From Sabellastarte sp. h YS-2021 (lineage: Eukaryota; Annelida; Polychaeta; Sabellida; Sabellidae): 64,000 bases of DNA. Made by a program: the position numbers and the translations under genes. Positions 53,008 to 61,120 of this stretch are shown in pieces. The first letter of the stretch is position 1, and every line of letters starts with the position of its first letter. A model generated the notes under the pieces. That model was not told where the DNA came from and did no database searches. It saw only the letters and a list, made by a program, of their open reading frames with translations. Where the stretch lies: NCBI GenBank assembly GCA_964017235.1, contig OZ024936.1:35052040-35116039 (forward strand). The letters run 5' to 3'.

Positions 53008-55042
53008 CCGGGAGTTGTAGAGGGATCTCTGTTGAGAGCTGCACTAGGTCCCAGAACCGGGGCATCCCTGGCCAGCCTGGGGCTATTAGTATGATCAGGC
53101 AGGTGCATTGCCTGATTTTTTGGATCACCCTGTAAAGGAGAGCCGTTGGAGGGTAAGCATAAGCAGTGAGACCCGTCCAGTCTATGTTTAGAGCATCTAT
53201 GTCCCAGGCCTGGGGGTCTGGGATAGGAGACACGTACAGAGGGAGCTTGTGGTTCAGATGAGTGGCAAAAAGGTCCACGTGGGGAGTGAACCCCTTTCGG
53301 CAGATCTGTTTGAACACCTGTGGATGGAGTGACCATTCGGTCGACTGAACCTGGTTCGACCTGGAAAGTAGGTCGGCCATCACATTCAGGCACCCTGGAA
53401 TGTGTCTGGCTCTCAAGATTATGTGATAGTGGTGGCACCAGGTCATGAGTCTCCACAGGAGTGCGCACATCTCCGCCGAGTGTGTTCCCCCTTGTTTGTT
53501 TATGTAAGCTACCACAGTTGAGTTGTCCGTGGCAACTAGCACTGTTTGGTCCTGACACTGGTCTTTGAAGTGTCTCAAAGCCAGAAAGACAGCTTTCAAT
53601 TCTAGGACGTTTATGTGAAGTCCTTTTTCCTGAGGTGACCACAGACCTTTTGTAGAACTTTGTTCTAAGTGAGCGCCCCAGCCTTCGTTTGAGGCGTCTG
53701 TAAAGAGTTGGATACTGTGGTCTTTGGGATGAAGGTCGGCGCCTATCATCACCTTTGCAGGATTCTGCCACCAGTCCAGATGAGCAGAAATGACTTCTGT
53801 CCAGGGAAGGAGGCTGTCCAGTGACTGAGGAAATTTCCAGTGCTCTTTCAGGTGAAACTGAAACGGTCTCATGTGAAGGCGTCCCTCCGGGACCATCTTC
53901 TCCGTTGAGGCTAGCAACCCAATTAGAGACATCAAACATCTTGCAGTCAAAACATGTTTCGACTTGAGTCGTAGGATCAAATCCTGAAGTTTGAGCCATC
54001 TCTCTTGAGTGGGTTTTACAAGGGCTGAATCTAGGTGGTATTCGTAGCCCACGAACGAGAACACCTGAGTTGGTTTCAGTTCTGATTTCTCTTGGTTTAA
54101 GATCCATCCCAAGGACTGGGTGAGATCTACCACTGTCCGAGTGTTCACTAATGCTTCCTCCTGGGACTGAGACCTGATCAGCCAGTCGTCCAGGTATTGA
54201 TGAAGTCTGAGTCCTCTGCTGAGGGCCATGAGCTTCACTTCTTTGACGACCATGGTGAATACCTGGGGGGCTGTGGCTAGTCCGAATGGGAGCGAGGTGA
54301 ACTGGAACACCTGTGACCTGTGGCAAAATCTTAGATACTTCCTTGAGTTTGGATGGATGGGGATGTGGAGGTAAGCGTCCGACAGGTCTATTGACGCTAC
54401 CCATTCCCCCGGAATCAGAGAAGTCCTGATGGACTCTGGCGTTTCCATTTTGAACTTTTCTACGTGTAGAAAAGTGTTGAGCCTGCTTAGGTCTATTACT
54501 GGCCTCCACCTTTGGTGAGGCTTGGGTACAAGAAAGAGGCGACTGTAAAACCCGAGAGATTTTACATTTTCCACCCTTTCGATAGCGTTCTTTAACAGGA
54601 GAGACTGGATGCAATCGGCCAAGGCTTGGTCTTTTTGAGGGGCCTTGTACTCTGACACAATCAGAGGAAATCTTATCAAGTTTGGCCTTGAGAGGAATGG
54701 CAGAACGTAGCCATTGGTGATGATATTTAACACGTTGGCTGAGCAATTGTTTGCGTGCCAGTCTCTCCTGAAAGAACGGAGGCGACCTCCTACTGGTGGA
54801 TTGATTGAGGCTTGATAGGAGTCATTGGGAAGAGGGGTTTCCACGCCCTTTTCCTTTGTTGTGGGGTCGAAAACGACCCCTGGAGCCTCTGAAGTTTGGT
54901 TTTCCTCTAGAAGAGGGAAACGAATAGTTGCTGCTTTGGGAGGAATTGCCCCCAAAGGGGCGTTTCCTGTAGGAGCCTCTTCTCTTATTGTGGTGGGAAC
55001 CACGAAAGGTCTTATTTTGGTAGGGTCCGAAACCCTGAGCAT
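52931..55042 (-). CDS. DIRS-2 reverse transcriptase/RNase H (ORF2)
   Basis: 703-codon open frame. RT: S-L-G-F-Y-S-R-L-F-L-V-P-K-P, S-I-D-L-S-D-A-Y-L-H-I, L-P-F-G-L-A-T-A-P, Y-L-D-D-W (about 54182-54196). RNase H: F-T-D-A-S, L-E-L-K-A-V-F, A-T-D-N-S. The DIRS tail domain has D-L-F-A-T-H-L-N and A-P-G-W-P-G-M-P-R-F-W-D-L. The last roughly 25 codons are SINE sequence: the insertion at 52780-53007 replaces the natural C terminus, whose remnant is open at 52524-52766 (L-N-L-H-A-W-S-L). Core catalytic residues are intact. Confidence 0.92.
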   Translation of the reverse strand: MLRVSDPTKIRPFVVPTTIREEAPTGNAPLGAIPPKAATIRFPLLEENQTSEAPGVVFDPTTKEKGVETPLPNDSYQASINPPVGGRLRSFRRDWHANNCSANVLNIITNGYVLPFLSRPNLIRFPLIVSEYKAPQKDQALADCIQSLLLKNAIERVENVKSLGFYSRLFLVPKPHQRWRPVIDLSRLNTFLHVEKFKMETPESIRTSLIPGEWVASIDLSDAYLHIPIHPNSRKYLRFCHRSQVFQFTSLPFGLATAPQVFTMVVKEVKLMALSRGLRLHQYLDDWLIRSQSQEEALVNTRTVVDLTQSLGWILNQEKSELKPTQVFSFVGYEYHLDSALVKPTQERWLKLQDLILRLKSKHVLTARCLMSLIGLLASTEKMVPEGRLHMRPFQFHLKEHWKFPQSLDSLLPWTEVISAHLDWWQNPAKVMIGADLHPKDHSIQLFTDASNEGWGAHLEQSSTKGLWSPQEKGLHINVLELKAVFLALRHFKDQCQDQTVLVATDNSTVVAYINKQGGTHSAEMCALLWRLMTWCHHYHIILRARHIPGCLNVMADLLSRSNQVQSTEWSLHPQVFKQICRKGFTPHVDLFATHLNHKLPLYVSPIPDPQAWDIDALNIDWTGLTAYAYPPTALLYRVIQKIRQCTCLIILIAPGWPGMPRFWDLVQLSTEIPLQLPGGHGGRVVTLSPPTSAAGDRSPSWP

Positions 55043-56912
55043 CTTTTGAGGTGCCTTTTTTGAGAAGGAAGTCCTCGCCTTCCTTCACTGACTGGGAGTT
55101 GAACAGGGAACGAGTCCAGAGAGAGGAATTCCTGAGCTCTTGACGTCTGGTTTCCCCTAATTGTGGCTGCAGATGGGATATTTCGGCTTCGCGTCTAAGC
55201 AAGCCGGAAGTTGCCATTGTGTAAAGTTCCCTTTGTAAAATATGGGCAAGGGATTTGCTCAGGCAGGTTATGGCCTTATGTTGAATAGTGAGGGTCTTCT
55301 CCCAGAGATCAAAGTAGTCATAGGCCTCATCATAACCACGTTTTACTGCTTTTTCAGGGTCGGCACCTTTCCTGACCTGGGACTTGACCTTCTTGAAGGT
55401 TTCTTTTAGTCCATAACGACACCTCCTCATGGTAGAGTTGCAGGAGGAGGATGTCTTGGCAAAAGTGGTCGTGAAATTCAATGTGGTTAGATTGTACCTT
55501 GCCTGTTGTTCTAAGTCCTTGAGGACAGAGAGTGGGACCTTGCCTAAAGGGGCCCCCGAAGGTTTAGGAGATATACAGATCTTGGCAAAGTCTGCATTTA
55601 AATCTTGGAGTTTCTCCGAAAAACAAGGTTGTCCAACCTTGTACCACTTAGAAGTGGAAGGGGGGGGCTTTGGGTATTTGCCCTCTGCCAGGTTTGCAGC
55701 CATAAGGTCATTGTTGAATTTGTCAAAGGCATCTCTTATACCAGAGTTGAGGGGCAACATAGCTGATGGACCCGTAGGTCTCAGCTCTTGGACGGCCACC
55801 TCGTCATCGATACCTATGATAGCAGTAGCAGGTCTGGGGACTGAATCCCTCGGATCAGGTAATTTGAGGATACGTCGAAAAGTATCTACCTCCTCCGCAT
55901 ATTGATTTGGGATGTCAGCCAGAGCCACATCCCTATAGTAGGGCGGATCAAGGTCAATTTGAGGATGTTCCTGATCATCAGAGGCCATTCTCTGGGGCTT
56001 GGGAGACCTGTGTCTACGTCTAGGGGACTGATCCTCCCCTGACGATGAGGGCAAATATGCGGACCTTGACTTATGTTTAGACTTGTCAGAGTGCTTTTTA
56101 GGTCTAGAATATGAAGGGCGATCATGATCGGAATCAGATCCCGAACCTGAGATTGGAGCATGGCTAACCTTGTGAGTGGACGTCTTGGGGCGAACAGACT
56201 GTGTATGTTCGGAAGAGCTAAGACGAACGTCCGAACCTTGCTCGGCCTGAAGGCGAGGAGGAAGAGAAGGGCCATATTCAATATCCATGGGTTCTGAAGC
56301 ACTGACAGAGGTCTGAGGTTCGGTGCGAACAGCCGAAGAGGCGATCTTATCAGCCAGCCCTTGTTGAGATTTTAGGAAATCTTCACGCATAGATTTAAGG
56401 GCATCATAGATGTTGGCTTGAAAAACACCAAATTTCTGATCAAATTTGTGGTCCAAAGACTTTTCTACAGAAGAATGGACTTTATGATGTAAGGCTGTAC
56501 TGGGAGTGGGAGGAACAGTACGCCCTGGTGTAGTAAGAGACAAAGGATCGAAAGATAAGGGTCTGGGACGTGGGGGTGAAGTAAACAAATGATCGGCCGC
56601 AGCCTCAAGTTCGGCTTGCGATCCAGAAAACGATTCAAAAGAATCGCCAAGTACCTCGTCCCGATCTTTGTCCGATGCCTGTGAAGTGGGATGTTTTTTC
56701 TTGTATCGTCTTCTATTAGCAATTTTAGTGGACTGTTCGTCTGTGAAAGACGCACAGATTTGACAAGTACCAGCTTTTATAACACACAGATCATCGCCCT
56801 TCCCTGCATCTCTGCAGGAGGGGCAATAGCCATGACTGTCGAATGGCTGACAGAAATGATTGCATTTGCTGGATCTGGGTTTATCTTTAGAAGACTGGTG
56901 GGCGGTGGCCAT
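54822..56912 (-). CDS. DIRS-2 gag-like ORF1
   Basis: Intact 696-codon ORF from ATG 56912. The N-terminal Cys/His cluster (C-x-H-x-C, F-D-S-H, C-x-x-C-R-D-x-G-K-G, C-Q-I-C; residues about 15-55) is likely zinc-binding. A Ser/Arg/His-rich charged middle follows (residues about 230-310), then a conserved alpha-helical segment (D-A-F-D-K-F-N-N-D-L; A-E-I-S-H-L). The C terminus is basic, Gly/Arg-rich, with R-G-S-R-G-R-F, suited to RNA binding. ORF2 overlaps its last 221 bases in another frame. It is presumed to be the structural RNA-packaging protein. No standard gag zinc knuckle (C-x2-C-x4-H-x4-C) is seen. Confidence 0.85.
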   Translation of the reverse strand: MATAHQSSKDKPRSSKCNHFCQPFDSHGYCPSCRDAGKGDDLCVIKAGTCQICASFTDEQSTKIANRRRYKKKHPTSQASDKDRDEVLGDSFESFSGSQAELEAAADHLFTSPPRPRPLSFDPLSLTTPGRTVPPTPSTALHHKVHSSVEKSLDHKFDQKFGVFQANIYDALKSMREDFLKSQQGLADKIASSAVRTEPQTSVSASEPMDIEYGPSLPPRLQAEQGSDVRLSSSEHTQSVRPKTSTHKVSHAPISGSGSDSDHDRPSYSRPKKHSDKSKHKSRSAYLPSSSGEDQSPRRRHRSPKPQRMASDDQEHPQIDLDPPYYRDVALADIPNQYAEEVDTFRRILKLPDPRDSVPRPATAIIGIDDEVAVQELRPTGPSAMLPLNSGIRDAFDKFNNDLMAANLAEGKYPKPPPSTSKWYKVGQPCFSEKLQDLNADFAKICISPKPSGAPLGKVPLSVLKDLEQQARYNLTTLNFTTTFAKTSSSCNSTMRRCRYGLKETFKKVKSQVRKGADPEKAVKRGYDEAYDYFDLWEKTLTIQHKAITCLSKSLAHILQRELYTMATSGLLRREAEISHLQPQLGETRRQELRNSSLWTRSLFNSQSVKEGEDFLLKKGTSKDAQGFGPYQNKTFRGSHHNKRRGSYRKRPFGGNSSQSSNYSFPSSRGKPNFRGSRGRFRPHNKGKGRGNPSSQ

Positions 56913-57172
56913 GTTTTAATGCAATAATATATGAAATACTCCGAACCGTAGATTCGAGCAGTACTAGTGTAGTGGCGAGCACACAACACGTGAATTAAGA
57001 AGACGTTAAAAAACTGACAAAATACAGCACCGGAAGTGCTGAAAATTGGGTATAAGATTCTATACTGCTAAATAAAGGAAAAGCCGAATTATGGACGAAT
57101 GACAAACAATATATCCAGAGATATAATAGAAAACAGCTTTGAAAACTTAGCAGAGCATCCAATATGGCGGCG

Positions 57173-57319
57173 ACCAACGAAAAGGAGGCTGATACACAGG
57201 AAGTGATGACGTCACGACAACCTATGAGGCCGAACCAACTACATGCTTGTTTTTCTCGAGCGTTGGTCGTCTGTGCCTCGCGGCAACCAGTAAAGCATTC
57301 AGTCCCACATGGTAAGCTA
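57173..57319 (-). repeat. DIRS-2 left (5') inverted terminal repeat
   Basis: Inverted match of about 145 bases to 50829-50972, from CAACGAAAAGGAGGCTGATA to TCCCACATGGTAAGCT. It contains TGACGTCA at 57207-57214. The YY1-like ATATGGCGGC lies just inside, at about 57163. Confidence 0.92.
57207..57214. promoter_or_regulatory. CRE-like TGACGTCA in DIRS-2 5' ITR
   Basis: Full palindromic CREB/ATF octamer in the leader region, preserved in the opposite ITR (50933-50940). Another lies at 51390-51397. Confidence 0.5.
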
Positions 57320-57336
57320 TTGTAGCGCAATAAAAT

Positions 57337-58119
57337 GAGAAATTTAGCACATTCTTTGGCCTAAAATTTCACATCTAGTCTTCAGCACTGCAGAACAATT
57401 ATCAACAACCATTCAAGCAAAGGATACATCAATTGAAGATGCTATTAATGCAGGAACTCTTTTGGCAAGTTGCCATCAATCACAACATACAGATGCTGCC
57501 TTTAACAAATTTTAATGATCTTCCCACATTGCCAAGGAAAAGAAGAGCTCCAAAAAGGCTAGACAATGGGGCTGAACCAACCCATTTTGAGTTGGTAAAA
57601 TAATTTTTTTAAAATTCAATACTTTGAAGCATGTGATCTACTGATAGGAGAGCCAAGCAGAAGATTTGACCAACCTAGCATGAAGGTCTTACAAAAGGCA
57701 AAGATCTGTTGATTAAATCAGCAAATAATCATAATTCTCTAATTCATGATTGTGTAAAGAACTATACCATAATGATCTGGACTTTGAACATCTTGATATT
57801 CAACTGAAAATGCTCCCACATGTCATGAAACTGGAGCTATCAATCAAAGAAACTACCAAAATCTCCACTATATGTCACGTTTTAGTAGGTAATCCACCCA
57901 TCAAGAAGCTTCTTAGTGGACAAGTTGCTTAAACTATATCTGACAGTACCTGTCACATCAGCAACATTAGACAGAACAAACTCTGCTCTCAAGATAATCA
58001 AGAGCGACTTGAGAAGCACTGTGACACAGCAAGGAATGAACAAGGTGCTAATCTGCCACGCCATGAAAGAGAGAACAGACAAGTTGGACATCATTCAGAT
58101 AGCTAAATTGTTCATTTAG
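57337..58119 (+). pseudogene. hAT transposase pseudogene, part B
   Basis: It continues part A after the 6.5-kb insertion. The final 67 codons (57916-58119) are the hAT C-terminal dimerisation domain: L-Y-L-T-V-P-V-T-S-A-T, then A-L-K-I-I-K-S-D-L-R-S-T and D-I-I-Q-I-A-K-L-F. The middle part is frameshifted. Confidence 0.8.
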
Positions 58120-58147
58120 TGTTTAATCATGCTAGTGTTTTTAAGCA

Positions 58148-58169
58148 CCCCCCCCCCCCCCCCCCCCCC
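58148..58169 (+). repeat. Poly-C run (22 C)
   Basis: Uninterrupted C tract just after the hAT pseudogene stop. Confidence 0.95.
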
Positions 58170-59490
58170 ACTTTTCATATTCTTCCTACACTATTGACAT
58201 TTGATTTAGTGACATTTCTAAGCATATATTTTATGTTCCAAAGATAACAAAAATGGCATCAGGGATATGAAAATGAAAAAAATGAAATGATTACCTGACA
58301 AATGCAGAACAGGAATATGGTAAAGGGAATATTTAGTGAAGAAAAACCCATTAAACTGTACATTGTAAAATACTTGAAGAAATGAGAATAGTCATTGTTG
58401 GTGATTTATTAAAAATCACATAATCACTCCATTTTATAAACTGACTTAAAAAATTATCAATCAGCTGAATATAACCTGAAATGAGGCACACTCATAACAA
58501 AAAGTACAGATGGTTATTCATAATTCAGTCAGAATATTTACAAAAACAAGTCAGACAACTTCTTGAATAAAATCTAAACAGAATTTGTAAACTCACTTAA
58601 TTAACTTGATCTTGAACACAATAACATAGAGCAAGTTACCTCATTCAATACTCGTGGACAAACAGCAAAATAAATCTAACCAAAAGTGAAAAAAATGAAG
58701 ATTTATTATTTGTTTATAAATCAGAACCTCTCTTAAAAACCACAATCTGTTTTCATGATTTTTTAACAACTGCATCAAAACAAAATTCTGCCCTTCCCAA
58801 ATTTTGCATGAATTTTATTGGCTGACTGTTACATTACACATGAAAAGTATTAATAAAAGTGCATGTATTGGGAAAACAAAACTACACCAAGGCCAAATTT
58901 TATGATAACAAAATGAAGAACTTAATTGTGTGTTACTGTGACATGTCAAACATTTAGACAGGTGATTGATGTCGATCTTTTGCTGGATGAAGGATATTCC
59001 AGAAATGCAAGAGACCCATAGCAATAAGGTGAATTGAAACTTAACAAACACATAAAAACTGGAAGTGTATCTTAATCAAACAGAAAGTTTCTCTCTATAG
59101 AGTTTTTAACATAATAAAGTTTATACTGACACATTGTAACTTTATCCAAAAGCCACTTTTATATACATTTTTAATTAATTTGATGAACCTGGTTGATGAA
59201 AATGTTTTAAACAACATAAAATCTGCTTTCAATTGGTGTATTTCTAATGCTTTCTTTATTAAGAGAAGAAGCTTTTGTTTATTGCCAAGTTGCGTCATAT
59301 TAACAGGACCCATGGGAAATAGTTGCTCTGTAATACCAAACAAATATTTTCCAATGAGATACAGAAGGCTCTCATTGTAATCACTTGTCTACAGCTTTTA
59401 ACAAACACCTTGAACAATTGCATGCTAAATGCATATATTGAACAAAGATCTTTAGCATCCACACAGCTTACAAAGCTGCCCCTATCAGTG
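58170..59490 (-). other. 3' flank or 3'UTR of the RS-rich gene
   Basis: AT-rich, no ORF of note. Several TTTATT (AATAAA on the minus strand, for example near 59254) could serve as polyadenylation signals. Confidence 0.4.
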
Positions 59491-61120
59491 CTATGGTCTG
59501 CGCATGCGCCTGCCCCTGTAGGGCCTGGCAGTGCCTCTATGCAGACCTGGCCGGGCCATTCTAGGTGGCATGTGCTCCATGAAGTTAGGGCCCCTCATGT
59601 ATGGAGGTCTGTGCAGGTCTTCACTGTGATGCTGGGGAGCCATCAGTTCCGGTATGTTTTCTTGGCTACCGCTGGCTTCATGCACGCTGCCCAGACCCTG
59701 AGACCCAGGTGGAGGAGGGCCAGGGTGATGAGGATGTCCACCACCAGAGAGCAGCATATCATCACTGTCTTGACGAGTCACAATATGCACATCTTCCCCA
59801 CCCTCTTGCAAAGTCCTTGGTGGGAATCTTGGAGGGAACTCACCCAAACTATGTCCATGTAAAGGCATGGCCTGCATAGAATCAGGAGGAAACCTCCTCT
59901 CTGGTGACCAGTGACCTCGGTGCAGCCCTCTGTCTGGGCTGTCTTCTTGAGTCTCTCTGAATCTGACCTCTTCAAATCTTGCTCCCAGTGGCTGGTTCTC
60001 TAGTTCAGACACACCTCTGCCTTCTGGTTCATCTGGGAAGTGCATTAGTATTTCTCTGCCATGTAGAAAGCGCTGGCGCCTTTCTTCATCCTGCTGACGT
60101 TCCATGGCATCACCTGGTCCTACTTGTCTGAATGAGTCTCTATGAAAACCTGACTCTTTGAACTCGTGATGTGGATCCCCTTCCTCTGGCTTCCTGTTTG
60201 AGTCATGCCCATCAGAAAAGCTGTCCAGACTACTGTGACTTGGAGGTCTGTCCCCTAGTAAGCCCATACTCCTAGGAGGTAACAACGGCTTCTTGCCTTC
60301 ATTCCGTGGGTCTTCTGTCGGCCACATCCCCCGACCATCCTCTCTCCAACCCACCTCCTCTTCCCGTACATTGGCTCTGGGTGGCAGGCCTCTCCTTAAT
60401 GCTGGCCTTAACCTCTCAAAGCGAGGCATTCCCCGCTGACCGGGATGTATGTCCCTACCTCTGATCTGGTGACCTTGCATGTCACCTTCAGTAAAATCCT
60501 TTTCCATTATGTCTATGATTTCTCCCCTCATCTCACTATCCATCTGTTTGGCCTTCTCCCCTGACATCCGTCTGTTCTTGTAATAGTCTGGGGGTGGCCT
60601 GTTGAGCACAGCACTTGTCACATGAACACTGCTTTCTGTCTCACCTAGTCTTTGGTTTTCCGAGTCTTTAGCATGCTGTATATCTGATATGTCACTGTGC
60701 TCCTGTGAGTCTCTATTTTGACCAGCTGACGGGTTTGGTAACAAAGCTGGTCCATGCACTTGGGAGGCCATAAGCAGTTGCCCGATTGTTTTGTTCTGTA
60801 CATGTTTCTGTTCACTGGGTGGTGTGGCACTATCTGAAGCACGGATGGCTTTGATCTGTTTGACGATCATGTCTGGGTAGCTTAGTTCCTTTGTGTCAGA
60901 CTCTGGGTTGCGCCAACCTAACCCTCTTGATCCTGTATCCTTAGCTCTCTCCAGTTCTGAGGCACTCTCGCAGCTTTGTGGCATCTCAAACTCCCTCCGT
61001 TTTCTGGGAAAGTGTCTGTCGGGGGAATGAGATGTCTGAAATCGTCTACCTCGGAAAGACCGGTTTTCTCCTATTCGACCTCTGCGCTCAGGTGATCTGT
61101 CAAACCTTCTCTCAGGTGAC
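59491..61120 (-). CDS. RS-rich gene, terminal coding exon
   Basis: It begins after TTTCTTTTCAG, encodes S-P-E-R-R-F-D-R-S-P-E-R-R and about 540 residues, and stops at TAG (59491-59493). Confidence 0.8.

Larger units (their letters stand above)
50787..57336 (-). mobile_element. DIRS-type tyrosine recombinase retrotransposon 2
   Basis: A second DIRS element, divergent from the first and on the opposite strand. ITRs at 50829-50972 and 57173-57319, internal complementary region at 51032-51134. Three ORFs in the usual order (gag, RT/RNase H, recombinase), open except for a SINE insertion. It interrupts a hAT transposase gene, and its outer edges join that gene's two halves without a long target duplication, as known for DIRS. 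It is 6.55 kb and looks recent. Confidence 0.93.

Noticed and set aside
52821-54746. 641-codon minus-strand ORF overlapping DIRS-2 pol
   Set aside because: It is a shadow frame of the RT/RNase H gene, with no recognisable motifs.
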